From VAXT01 sp963850415 (GTDB lineage Bacteria > Actinomycetota > Thermoleophilia > Gaiellales > Gaiellaceae), in the NCBI GenBank assembly GCA_963850415.1, contig CAWKLE010000004.1, forward strand, positions 124,001 through 188,000: 64,000 nucleotides of DNA, given 5' to 3'. The notes under the pieces are model-generated. The model was given only the letters and a program-made list of their open reading frames with translations, was not told where the DNA came from and ran no database searches. How positions within the stretch are numbered: position 1 is the stretch's first letter; each line of letters starts with the position of its first letter. This document shows positions 17,362 through 26,600 of this stretch, in pieces. The translations under genes and the position numbers were made by a program.

Positions 17362-18035
17362 CAGAGCCCTGCGAGGGTGCGGTACGCCTCCGCGATGTCC
17401 TTCTGGCCGAAGACGCTCGTTCCGGCCACGAGCAGGCTGGCGCCCGCCTCGCGCAGCTCCCGGACGTTGTCCGGACCAACGCCACCGTCGACCTGGATGA
17501 AGACGTTTTCGGGCAGCAGCTCGCGCAGCCGCCGCATCCGCGGGATCGACTCCTGCATGAACGGCTGTCCCGAGTAGCCCGGGTGAATGCTCATGCAGAG
17601 GACGAGGTCGACGAGCCCGCTGACGGCTTCGGCCACGGGCTCCGGCTCGGTCTCCGGGTTGAACGCGACGCCGACGCCAAGCCCGAGCTCCCGTGCCTGC
17701 GCGATCACGCCAGGCAGGTCGTCGCACACCTCGTAGTGCACGGTCACGCTGTCGCCGCCGGCCTCTGCGATCGCCCGGAAGTGCTTCTCCGGTGAGACGA
17801 TCATCAGGTGGCAGTCGAGGACGCCGCCGAGCTCGTGGACGACCGGCGAGATCGACTTGAGGACGATCGGCCCGATCGTGATCGGCTCCACGAACTGGCC
17901 GTCTCCGACGTCGAACTGGAGGATGCGGGCGCCCGCGCCCATCACGGTCTCGATCTGTTCACCCAACCGGGAGAAGTCGGCCGCGTAGATGGACGGCTCG
18001 ACCTCGACTCCGCGCACCCACTCAGCCCAACTCAT
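17361..18035 (-). CDS. rpe: Ribulose-phosphate 3-epimerase
   Basis: A 224-residue TIM barrel: VEPSIYAADFSRLGEQI, the metal/catalytic FDVGDGQFVEPITIGP (relatives have DVMDGxFVPN), DCHLMI, MSIHPGYSGQPFM and QVDGGVGPDNV. It interconverts ribulose 5-phosphate and xylulose 5-phosphate. The active-site loop varies from textbook MSVNPGFGGQ and DVMDGHFVPN, so this is a divergent Rpe. Supplies pentose phosphate next to the riboflavin genes. Confidence 0.9.
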   Translation of the reverse strand: MSWAEWVRGVEVEPSIYAADFSRLGEQIETVMGAGARILQFDVGDGQFVEPITIGPIVLKSISPVVHELGGVLDCHLMIVSPEKHFRAIAEAGGDSVTVHYEVCDDLPGVIAQARELGLGVGVAFNPETEPEPVAEAVSGLVDLVLCMSIHPGYSGQPFMQESIPRMRRLRELLPENVFIQVDGGVGPDNVRELREAGASLLVAGTSVFGQKDIAEAYRTLAGL

Positions 18036-18037
18036 GG

Positions 18038-18832
18038 TCAGGAGCGTAAGCCGCGGAGCCAGGCTTCGTAGGCCATACGGGTGCCGCCCTCGGGCTGCAC
18101 CTCGAGCAGCTCGAGCCGGTCGCCGTCCAGTCGCGAACGCCAGACGATCACGCTGCGGCCCTCCACCTCGCCGCGCGCGCCGATGTGGGGAGACAGCGCG
18201 CGGATGCGGTCGTGGAGCTCCCTGGCCGGGCGCGACCAGTCGAGCTCGCGGTCGGCCGGGGCGATCTTCTCGGCGTACGTGGCCACTCCGACCTGCGGCG
18301 AGAAGGTGTCGTTGGCGAGCGCCTCGTCGATCAGCGCCGGCGCAAGACGGGCAACCTCGCTGTAGACGTCCCCGGCAGTCGTGTCGCCTCCGATCCTGAG
18401 GTCGTGCGTCGCGCCGATCGGGCCGGCGTCGAGCTCCTCGACGAGCCTGATCACCGAGACCGCGCTCTCCTCGTCGCCGGCCATGATCGCGCGCTCGATC
18501 GGAGCTGCTCCACGCCAGCGCGGAAGCCGCGACGGGTGGACGTTGAGCCAGGTCGCATGGTCGAGCAGGCTGGACGGGATCAACGCCCCGTAGGCGACGA
18601 CGACGATCGTGTCGACGCCGTCGAACGAGAAGGACTCGTCGAGACGCTCGTCCTGACGGACCGGAATGCCGAGGTGCTCCGCGACCTTCTTGGCGGGAGG
18701 CGCGCCGACCTGGCGGCCACGTCCACGCGGCCGGTCGGGGCGGGTGAGCAGAAACGCGATGTCGTGGTCACCGGCCAGCCGTTCGAGGACGTCTGCTCCG
18801 AGCGGCGCAGTCGCCGCGACCGCCAGTCTCAA
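18038..18832 (-). CDS. fmt: Methionyl-tRNA formyltransferase
   Basis: A compact 264-residue Fmt. Visible are LLTRPDRPRGRGRQV, VVVAYGALIPSSLLD, the folate-binding and catalytic NVHPSRLPRWRGAAPIERAI and the Asp region ELDAGPIG, then the small C-terminal tRNA-contacting domain. It formylates initiator Met-tRNA. The TTG start at 18832 overlaps the def stop; the longer open frame upstream is an antisense-like shadow. Paired with def, as usual. Confidence 0.93.
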   Translation of the reverse strand: MRLAVAATAPLGADVLERLAGDHDIAFLLTRPDRPRGRGRQVGAPPAKKVAEHLGIPVRQDERLDESFSFDGVDTIVVVAYGALIPSSLLDHATWLNVHPSRLPRWRGAAPIERAIMAGDEESAVSVIRLVEELDAGPIGATHDLRIGGDTTAGDVYSEVARLAPALIDEALANDTFSPQVGVATYAEKIAPADRELDWSRPARELHDRIRALSPHIGARGEVEGRSVIVWRSRLDGDRLELLEVQPEGGTRMAYEAWLRGLRS

Positions 18833-19419
18833 AGCGCCGCGGACTGGCGCAGGACCGCCATCGCCTCGCGGCGTCCCTCCGGAGTCGTCCGGTCGATGAT
18901 CAGAACGCCGTCGAGATGGTCGAGCTCGTGCTGCGCGACCCGCGCGGGCAGGCCTTCGAGCTCGAGCGTGACCTCGTTCCCATCGGCGTCGCGAGCATCG
19001 ATGCGCACACTCACCGGGCGCTCTACCGGCACCACGACCCCCTGCATCGAGAGGCAGCCCTCGTCGTCCTCGTCCAGCTCGTCGGAACGCTCGACGATCA
19101 CCGGGTTGACGAGAGCCCGTGGCTCCTGCTCCTCGTCGGCCTGGATCACGAACAGGCGCCGCAGGATGCCGACCTGGTTCGCCGCCAGCCCGACCCCGCG
19201 CGCGTCCTGCATGAGGCGGATCATTCGCTCGACGAGCTGCGCCAGGTCGCCGTCGAAGGCATCGACCTCCTGCGCCTCGAGGCGGAGCACCGGATCCGGG
19301 TACTGGCGGATCTGCGCGAGCGCCAGCCGCCGCATCGCCGCGACCTGCGCGTCGAGCTTCTCGTCGGTCTTGACCTCGTCGAGCTTCTCGTCGGTCTTGA
19401 CCTGGCCCTGATCCGCCAT
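18829..19419 (-). CDS. def: Peptide deformylase with a duplicated N-terminal segment
   Basis: A 196-residue deformylase with all three motifs: GVGLAANQVG, EGCLSMQ and QHELDHLDG (metal and catalytic residues). It removes the formyl group from nascent proteins. The N-terminus carries a nine-residue tandem duplication (VKTDEKLDE then VKTDEKLDA), reflected in a 26-base direct repeat at 19351-19376 and 19378-19403, upstream of the conserved RQYPDPVLR strand. Operon with fmt downstream and priA upstream. Confidence 0.96.
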   Translation of the reverse strand: MADQGQVKTDEKLDEVKTDEKLDAQVAAMRRLALAQIRQYPDPVLRLEAQEVDAFDGDLAQLVERMIRLMQDARGVGLAANQVGILRRLFVIQADEEQEPRALVNPVIVERSDELDEDDEGCLSMQGVVVPVERPVSVRIDARDADGNEVTLELEGLPARVAQHELDHLDGVLIIDRTTPEGRREAMAVLRQSAAL

Positions 19420-19433
19420 GTCTTCGAGTGTAG

Positions 19434-21365
19434 TCAGACGCTCTGGGGGTCAACGTCGACCACCACAGCGAGCTCGGCTTCGCGCATCGCCCTGGACGCA
19501 GACGCGAGCAGGCGACCCGCGCGCGAGGCGACCTCACGCGGATGTTCCGTCTTCACGACGAGCTGGGCACGGTGCCGTCCTCGGAGGCGGAACAGCGCCG
19601 CCGGGCCGAGCAGCTCTCCCGGGGCGTCCGCGAGCCCGTCCGCGAGCTCCGTCAGCGCGCGCAGAGCATCCTCCCGGTCCGGTCCGGAGACGAGGATGCG
19701 CACGAGGTGCCGGTAGGGCGGGTAACCCAGCTCGCGGCGGCGCTCGAGCTCGCCGGCGAGGAAGCCTTCGACGTCCTGGCGCACGGCGAGCGCGACGGCC
19801 CGGGACTCGGGCTGGAACGTCTGCACGAGGACCCGTCCCGGGGCATCCCGTCCGCTGCGCCCGGCCAGCTGCGTGACGAGCTGGAACGTACGTTCCTCTG
19901 CGCGGAAGTCGGGCACGCCGAGGCTCGTGTCGGCGTCGATCACGGCCGCGAGCGAGACGTCCGCGAAGTGGTGGCCCTTGGCCACCATCTGCGTGCCGAC
20001 GAGTACAGCCCGCTCCGCGGCCGCGAAACGCCTCAGCGTCGCCGCCGGCTCGCCGGGCTTCTCGGTCGCATCGGCGTCGAGCCGGAAGCGCTCGAGCTCG
20101 GGAACGTGCGCCTCCAGCTCGCGCTCGAGCCGCTGCGTCCCGGCTCCGATTCGCGCGAGCTCGACCGAGCCGCAGGCGGGGCAGGCCTGGGGCGACGCCT
20201 CCGCGTGCCCGCAGTGGTGGCAATGCAGCACCTCGTCTCTGTGCAGCACGAGCGCGACGTCGCAGTTCGGGCAGCGCCTCGTCTCGCCGCAGGCCCGGCA
20301 ATGCAGCGCGGCTGCGACCCCGCGGCGGTTGAGCAGGAGGATCGCCTTGCCTCCGCCCTCGGCGACCTTGCCGAGCTCGGCGAGCAGCGGCGCGGACAGC
20401 GGGTAGCCGGCCTCGCCGCGCAGGTCGATCGTGCGCACCGTGGGGCGGCGGACGCCGATCCGCTCGCCGAGCTCGATCCGCTCGAGCCGCTCCCAGCTCT
20501 CGGGCCGGGGCGTCGCGCTTCCATAGATCGCGACGGCTCCTTCGAGCGAGGCGCGCTTCGCGGCTACCGTGCGCGCGTCGTAGCGCGGGTCGGACTCCTG
20601 CTTGTAGGCGGCGTCGTGCTCCTCGTCGACGCAGACCAGGCCGAGCCGCGGCAGTGGCGCGAAGACCGCCGAGCGCGCACCGATCACGATCGGCGCTTCC
20701 CCCGAGGCGACGCGCTCGCGCTCGTCTCGCCGCTCTGCCTCGCTGAGCGACGAGTGAAGGATCGCCACGCGGTCGCCGAACCGTGCCCGGAAGCGGCCGA
20801 CCGTCTGTGGCGCGAGCGCGATCTCGGGGACGAGGACGATCACGCCGAGGTCGTGGGCGAGCGCCTCGGCCGTGGCCTGCAGGTAGACCTCGGTCTTCCC
20901 GCTGCCGGTCGCGCCGTAGAGCAGGAAGTGGCCGCCGCCCTCGTCGTACGCGCGCCGGAGCCTGGCCAGCGCACGCTCCTGGGCGGCGGTCAGCGCCGTC
21001 GGCTCCGGCTCGCCTCCCAGGGAGTCGCGTTCGGCGGGTTGCGGCAGCTCCTTGCGGCGCGCGCGCTTCGCCGGGGCGACGAGCGCGAGCGCCCGGCCCG
21101 GCGTCGAGCCGTAGTAGTCCGCGAGCCAGAGCGCGAGCTCGACGAGCGGCGCGGGCAGCGACTCGACGACGCGCTCGATCGGAGCAGCCTCGACGCCTGC
21201 CGGGGGCGAGTCCTCGAGCTCGATCACGACCCCGCGTTGACGAGCCCCGCCGAGCCTGACGGCGACGACGTCCCCACGAACGACATCCTCGGGAACCTCG
21301 TACGTGAACGGTCGTGCCAGAGCACGCGTCGTCACGAGCGGATAGACCGAGGCGTAGTGCGTCAT
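19434..21365 (-). CDS. priA: Primosomal protein N' (replication restart helicase PriA)
   Basis: About 643 residues. The N-terminal DNA-binding domain (YPLVTTRALARPFTYEVP) is followed by a superfamily-2 helicase: Walker A LYGATGSGKTEVY, Walker B CVDEEHDAAYKQ, and the eight zinc cysteines in CRACGETRRCPNC and CHHCGHAEASPQACPACG. Motifs V and VI (VGTQMVAKGHHF, AGRSGRDAPGRVLVQ) are present, so an active helicase is possible. I prefer the ATG at 21365; an in-frame ATG at 21395 lies near the intergenic repeat and has no ribosome-binding site. Confidence 0.95.
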   Translation of the reverse strand: MTHYASVYPLVTTRALARPFTYEVPEDVVRGDVVAVRLGGARQRGVVIELEDSPPAGVEAAPIERVVESLPAPLVELALWLADYYGSTPGRALALVAPAKRARRKELPQPAERDSLGGEPEPTALTAAQERALARLRRAYDEGGGHFLLYGATGSGKTEVYLQATAEALAHDLGVIVLVPEIALAPQTVGRFRARFGDRVAILHSSLSEAERRDERERVASGEAPIVIGARSAVFAPLPRLGLVCVDEEHDAAYKQESDPRYDARTVAAKRASLEGAVAIYGSATPRPESWERLERIELGERIGVRRPTVRTIDLRGEAGYPLSAPLLAELGKVAEGGGKAILLLNRRGVAAALHCRACGETRRCPNCDVALVLHRDEVLHCHHCGHAEASPQACPACGSVELARIGAGTQRLERELEAHVPELERFRLDADATEKPGEPAATLRRFAAAERAVLVGTQMVAKGHHFADVSLAAVIDADTSLGVPDFRAEERTFQLVTQLAGRSGRDAPGRVLVQTFQPESRAVALAVRQDVEGFLAGELERRRELGYPPYRHLVRILVSGPDREDALRALTELADGLADAPGELLGPAALFRLRGRHRAQLVVKTEHPREVASRAGRLLASASRAMREAELAVVVDVDPQSV

Positions 21366-21401
21366 GCCCCGCAGGCTAGTGGGACGGCGAGACATGCTTC
21401 T

Positions 21402-21489
21402 CGGTTTCCTGACGTGTCGCTGAGCGTCCGTATGCGAGTGGGACAGTGTTTGTCACACGGCCCGCTCGCGGGAGGGCGCTCAGCGGCGC
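21402..21489. repeat. Structured intergenic repeat, copy A
   Basis: About 87 bases matching the copy at 49280-49366 closely. It folds as an outer stem CGCTGAGCG/CGCTCAGCG, an inner stem GCGAGTGGG/CCCGCTCGC and a loop containing ACAGTGTTTGTCA. It lies between the ZIP gene end and priA, both on the minus strand. Nature unknown: REP-like element or small structured RNA. Confidence 0.75.
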
Positions 21490-21551
21490 GAGGCGGCCTG
21501 CGGAGCCCGGTTCCGCCGGACGGGAGCGGGTCGCCGGTCAGGGAAGCGAGA

Positions 21552-22397
21552 TCAGACTCCGGCGGCTTCGATGATGAAGTCGGTCGCGAAGCCGAGGAAC
21601 AGCCCCGCGAGCAGCATCCAGGCGACGAGCGTCTTGTAGCCGAGCTTCTGGTTGACGTTCATCAGCTGGATGACGACGTAGAGGATCGAGCCGGCGGCGA
21701 GCGCGAGGAAGGCGACGGAGACGGTCTCGTTCACCCAGACGTGGCCGAGCATCGTCCCGACGAAGGTCGGGCCTCCGCCGATCAGCCCCAGGAGCAGGAG
21801 GAACCTCCACGAGGGCCGTGTCTCGGAGCCCGAGAGCGGCGCGACGATGCCGAAGCCCTCGGTCGCGTTGTGCAGCCCGAAGCCGATGATGAGGACGAGC
21901 GCGAGCGTCACCTGGTCCTGGGCCGCGGACTGCCCGATCGCGAGTCCCTCGGAGAAGTTGTGCAGCCCGATGCCCGTCGCGATCAGCAGCGCGAGCCAGG
22001 CCGCCGGCGAGAGGCCGGCCACCCATGAGCGCTCGAACTCGGCCGCGGACGCTGCTCCCGGGCCGAGCATCGCCTTGCTGCGCTGGCGGCCGAACCACCG
22101 GTCGTAGTAGACGAGGCTCATCATTCCGATCGTCGCGCCGGCCGCGAAGGTCACGGCGAGCCGGACGAAGTCGACCCACGATCCACCGTGGTCGGTCGCG
22201 GACTTCAGCGCCGACTCGACAGGCTCGATGCCGTGGACGAGCACGTCCCAGAGCAGGAAGAGCAGGATTCCCGTCGCCATCGCGCTCAGCGCCGCCTTCA
22301 GCCGCGTGCTCGCGCTCTTGATCCGTCCGACCGGAAGGCCGAGGAAGATCGTGAAGCCGGCGAGCGCGCCGAGGACGAGCAGCTGAGTCGTGGACAT
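21552..22397 (-). CDS. ZIP-family divalent metal transporter
   Basis: A 281-residue protein with about eight membrane segments. The metal-binding helices carry the ZIP signatures LLIATGIGLHNFSEGLAIG and IIGFGLHNATEGFGI (HNxxEG). It belongs to the GufA/ZupT branch and should import or export Zn, Mn or Fe. A DtxR-type regulator is divergent, with an inverted-repeat operator in between (22424-22443), so expression is probably metal-controlled. The ATG at 22397 is preceded by AAGGAG. Confidence 0.92.
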   Translation of the reverse strand: MSTTQLLVLGALAGFTIFLGLPVGRIKSASTRLKAALSAMATGILLFLLWDVLVHGIEPVESALKSATDHGGSWVDFVRLAVTFAAGATIGMMSLVYYDRWFGRQRSKAMLGPGAASAAEFERSWVAGLSPAAWLALLIATGIGLHNFSEGLAIGQSAAQDQVTLALVLIIGFGLHNATEGFGIVAPLSGSETRPSWRFLLLLGLIGGGPTFVGTMLGHVWVNETVSVAFLALAAGSILYVVIQLMNVNQKLGYKTLVAWMLLAGLFLGFATDFIIEAAGV

Positions 22398-22423
22398 GCC
22401 TGGTCTGGGTCTCCTTCTTCGGT

Positions 22424-22443
22424 TTGTAAGGCGAACCTTACAA
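22424..22443. promoter_or_regulatory. Inverted-repeat operator, probable DtxR/MntR-type metalloregulator box
   Basis: Perfect 8-bp arms TTGTAAGG and CCTTACAA around CGAA in the 71-base gap between the divergent ZIP and DtxR-family genes. The arms resemble the TAAGG...CCTTA pattern of DtxR-family sites. It covers the -35 region of the rightward promoter and the first transcribed bases of the leftward one. Confidence 0.7.
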
Positions 22444-22451
22444 GCGGCTGG

Positions 22452-22459
22452 ACTATATT
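22452..22459. promoter_or_regulatory. Symmetric -10 element shared by two divergent promoters
   Basis: ACTATATT reads as -10 TATATT rightward (22454-22459) and TATAGT leftward (22457-22452). The rightward ATG is only nine bases beyond, so the regulator mRNA is likely leaderless; the leftward transcript would begin at the operator. Confidence 0.5.
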
Positions 22460-22468
22460 CAAACTCGA

Positions 22469-23158
22469 ATGGCCGAGCGCCACTCAGTCGACGAGTACCT
22501 GGAGACGATCTACTTCCTCGCGTTCCCGATCGGCGAGTACAGCCCGCAGGCGAGCGGATCCTCCCCCACGCTTGCGTCGCGCGTCGCCGAGATGCTCGGT
22601 GTCTCGCGCGCATCGGCCGGCGAGATGCTGAAGCGTCTCGAGAAGGAGGGCCTCGTCAGGCGCGGCGAGCACAAGGAGGCGCTGCTCACGCCCGCGGGCC
22701 GCAAGCGCGCGGAGAAGGTCGTGCGCAAGCACCGGATCGTCGAGCGGCTCCTGACGGACTTCATGGGCTACACGGCAGCCGAGGCGCACGTCTACGCGGA
22801 TGACATCGGCGAGACGTTCTCCGACGACATGGTCGAGCGGATGGAGGAGAAGCTCGGCTACCCGGAGCGCTGCCCGCACGGCTGGCCGGTCGACCCCGAG
22901 TTCGAGCAGGCCGAGAACAGCGAGCTGGCCCCGCTCGCGGCGCTCGAGGCTCCCGCGAAGGCGACGATCGTGCGGCTCGCGGAGCACGACGGGGAGCTCC
23001 TGCACTGGTTCTACGACGAGGGCTACGTGCCGGGGACGAAGATCGAGCTCAGCGACGCGCAGCCCGCTGCCGGACAGTTCACGGTGAAGGTCGACGGGCG
23101 CGAGCAGTCGATTGACGAAAAGGCCGCGGCCGGCCTCTTCGTCAAGACGCAGAACTAG
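22469..23158 (+). CDS. DtxR/MntR-family metal-dependent transcriptional regulator
   Basis: A 229-residue regulator. Residues about 5-70 form the winged helix (HSVDEYLETIYFLAF, LASRVAEMLGVSRASAGEML, LEKEGLVRRG); residues about 70-145 the dimerisation/metal-binding helices (KHRIVERLLTDFMGY, HVYADDIGETFSDDMVERME, CPHGWPV); the end is a FeoA/SH3-like domain. It represses genes when Fe or Mn is bound. The divergent ZIP gene and the operator between them are the likely targets, including itself. Confidence 0.93.
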   Translation: MAERHSVDEYLETIYFLAFPIGEYSPQASGSSPTLASRVAEMLGVSRASAGEMLKRLEKEGLVRRGEHKEALLTPAGRKRAEKVVRKHRIVERLLTDFMGYTAAEAHVYADDIGETFSDDMVERMEEKLGYPERCPHGWPVDPEFEQAENSELAPLAALEAPAKATIVRLAEHDGELLHWFYDEGYVPGTKIELSDAQPAAGQFTVKVDGREQSIDEKAAAGLFVKTQN

Positions 23159-23164
23159 GGGGAG

Positions 23165-23197
23165 GGCCTGGGAGAACCCGGGAGGTTCCCCCAGGCC
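23165..23197. terminator. Hairpin between convergent genes
   Basis: Stem GGCCTGG/CCAGGCC with an inner AACC/GGTT helix, lying between the end of the DtxR-family gene and the minus-strand lipoprotein-like gene. The core, read on the minus strand, matches the 2369-2392 hairpin (GGGGAACCTCCCGG). Confidence 0.6.
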
Positions 23198-23208
23198 GGG
23201 TGGGGGAT

Positions 23209-23697
23209 TTAGTAGCCGCTGCCGCCGTAGCCGCTGCCCGATGAAGGCTGGGGCACCGGGGCTGCCTGGCCGGAGACCGTCACGACGCGCCACGTGCCGA
23301 CGTCCTTGAAGCCGTTGCCCTTCATGTCGCCGGGCTTGTGGTCCTCGGCGAACGTGTAGAGCGGGCCGCCCTTGTAGGCCACCTGCAGGCGCCCGTCGGG
23401 ACGCTTCACGGTGCCGAGCGACTTCGCGCCGGTCGGTGTCTTGCCCTTCGCGACGACGAGCGGGTGCCACTCGGCGAGGCACGCACCCGTGCAGATGAAA
23501 TGCCCTCGCCGCTCGACGCTCAGGTGGTAGAGCGTGAACCCGCGGCGATTGACGAGAAGCGTCTTCGCGCCGACCATCCTCGTCTTCACGACAGCCTGTT
23601 TGTTGCTGTTGCCCATCGAGCGCGCGGCGAGCGCACCGATCAGCGCTGCCACCGCCACCACGAGGATCACGGGCACGATCAGTTTCGCATTGCGCAT
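23209..23697 (-). CDS. Membrane-anchored secreted-repeat protein (PF03640-like)
   Basis: A 162-residue protein with an N-terminal signal anchor (LIVPVILVVAVAALIGALAA) and two copies of the 'secreted repeat of unknown function': LVNRRGFTLYHLSVERRG...CTGACLAEWHPLVV and RPDGRLQVAYKGGPLYTFAEDHKPGD. The tail is Gly/Ser/Tyr-rich (SSGSGYGGSGY). Relatives are surface lipoproteins of unknown role; some are heme- or metal-related by context. Here the metal-transport genes are neighbours. Confidence 0.82.
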   Translation of the reverse strand: MRNAKLIVPVILVVAVAALIGALAARSMGNSNKQAVVKTRMVGAKTLLVNRRGFTLYHLSVERRGHFICTGACLAEWHPLVVAKGKTPTGAKSLGTVKRPDGRLQVAYKGGPLYTFAEDHKPGDMKGNGFKDVGTWRVVTVSGQAAPVPQPSSGSGYGGSGY

Positions 23698-23832
23698 TTT
23701 CAGGCCCTCCTATAAAGGTGAGTTCCGAGCCTCCGAGTTGTCGTTCAGTGGGGCTCGTCACGGGGAAATACGGGCGTAGCGAGCCTGCGGATTGACTCCG
23801 CGTGCCGCGTTTAACGCGAGGTCAACAGAGCG

Positions 23833-25080
<1,248 letters not shown>

Positions 25081-25091
25081 TCCCGCGGAGG

Positions 25092-26573
25092 CTACTTGAT
25101 CGTCAGGAAGCCCGAAATGGTCGAACGGTCGCCGTCCTGCTTCGAGTAGAGCACCGTCGAGCGGAGCGGCGTGGTGTTGGCGCGCACGTCGGGCGGGACC
25201 GAGCCCGGCCCGCCGAGCTGGAAGACGTAAGGGATGCCCGACTTGAGGTTCAGATAGACGAGCGACGACATCTCGCGCGGAGCACCGGACGCGTCGAGCG
25301 CTTCCTCGTAGACCGGGTCCATGGCCAGCTTGTCGCCGTTCCCGAGGGCCTGTTCGACGAGCGTCCTGTCGTTCGAGATGAGCAGCTTCCCGTCGGTGAC
25401 GACGGCGACGACCGAGAGCCCGTCGAGCAGGATCTGCTTGCCGTCGACGCCGTGGATCGTCACCGGACCAACGTGCTGGCCTCCGAGAGACGCGAGCGCG
25501 GCGAAGCGGTCGACGATCTTCCGCGCGTTCGCCTCGTCCGGGACCTGGAGCACGACGAGCAGGTTCGGGGTCTCCGCCCCACCCCGGTAGACGGCGATCG
25601 CGCCCTCCTTCGAGAAGAGCGGGAGGAGGTCGGCCTTGATCGAGAAACCGAGCGCCTGCTCGAGCTCCGTGATCTTCGTCTTCAGACCGGGGACGTTCGC
25701 GTCGCTCGAGAGCAGGGCGTTGTCGAATGCGTCTTCGAGGTTGCCGAAAGCGACGTACGCGAGCGCGTTCGCCGGCAGGACCTGATCCAGCTGCGGCGTG
25801 AAGCTGCCGGTCGTCGGCTGCCCCTTGCTCTTGTACGCGGCCTGGACTGCGACGCCGTCGTCCTCGGCGCCGGCGGAGAACGAGACCGACTCGAGCTTGC
25901 CGAAACTCTCCGAGAAGCGCTCGAAATCGCGCGCGTCGGGGCTCTGCGCGGCTTCCTGCTCGATCAGCTGGTAGAGACGCTGCCCACTGACGTAGCCGCG
26001 CAGGACCGCGTCGTCGGGCTGGTGGCTCATCGCGTCCTGGAACGCCGGTTCGTCGGCGAGCGTGTCGCCGGACTCGCGGGCCTGCTCGAAGTTGTCGAGC
26101 GCCCGGCGGTTGTCGGCGAAGACGGTCCAGCCGTCGATCTCGCGGTGCACCTGCGGGTCGTTGCCGGTCTCTAGCAGGTGGTCGAACTTGGCCTGGTCCT
26201 TCGGCTTCGTGAAGAAGACGTAGTTGTGCTCGGCGTCCTTGAAGTCGAGCAGCGCGAGGTTGAGCTCGGTTCCGAGGGCGGGCTTCACGTCGCGTTCCCA
26301 GGTCAGGCCGTCCTTGAGCAGGTCCTTCCTGGCGCTCGCGAGCAGCTTCTCCCGTCCCGGAAAGTGGCCGAGCAGCTGGTCGGCCTTCGCCCACTGGCTC
26401 GAGGCCGGGTCGGTGACGCCGGTGAGGTAGACGGCCGTGCTCGCAGGCGCGAAGTCGGCCCCCCCGGGGGTCGAGGCGGCTCGCTGGGCGGTGCCGCAGC
26501 CGGAGACGGCGATCGCGAGGACCGCGAGCAGGGAGATCCGCAGGAGCCGTTTGACGCCCATCGGCTCCGACAT
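25092..26573 (-). CDS. Predicted lipoprotein of the DUF3352 type
   Basis: A 493-residue protein with a lipobox signal (ISLLAVLAIAVSGC, Cys at about 26) and a long extracytoplasmic region: FAPASTAVYLTGVTDP, GLTWERDVKPALGTELNLAL, VLPANALAYVAFGNLEDA, SKEGAIAVYRGG. This pattern is that of DUF3352, a protein of unknown role common in actinobacteria and cyanobacteria. It lies between gpsA and metK on the same strand; start ATG at 26573. Confidence 0.82.
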   Translation of the reverse strand: MSEPMGVKRLLRISLLAVLAIAVSGCGTAQRAASTPGGADFAPASTAVYLTGVTDPASSQWAKADQLLGHFPGREKLLASARKDLLKDGLTWERDVKPALGTELNLALLDFKDAEHNYVFFTKPKDQAKFDHLLETGNDPQVHREIDGWTVFADNRRALDNFEQARESGDTLADEPAFQDAMSHQPDDAVLRGYVSGQRLYQLIEQEAAQSPDARDFERFSESFGKLESVSFSAGAEDDGVAVQAAYKSKGQPTTGSFTPQLDQVLPANALAYVAFGNLEDAFDNALLSSDANVPGLKTKITELEQALGFSIKADLLPLFSKEGAIAVYRGGAETPNLLVVLQVPDEANARKIVDRFAALASLGGQHVGPVTIHGVDGKQILLDGLSVVAVVTDGKLLISNDRTLVEQALGNGDKLAMDPVYEEALDASGAPREMSSLVYLNLKSGIPYVFQLGGPGSVPPDVRANTTPLRSTVLYSKQDGDRSTISGFLTIK

Positions 26574-26600
26574 CGGCTCGCGGGGATCGAAGCTTGATCG

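Noticed and set aside
21366..21395. Upstream ATG of priA at 21395
   Set aside because: It lacks a ribosome-binding site and lies next to the intergenic repeat; the family-like sequence begins at the ATG at 21365.
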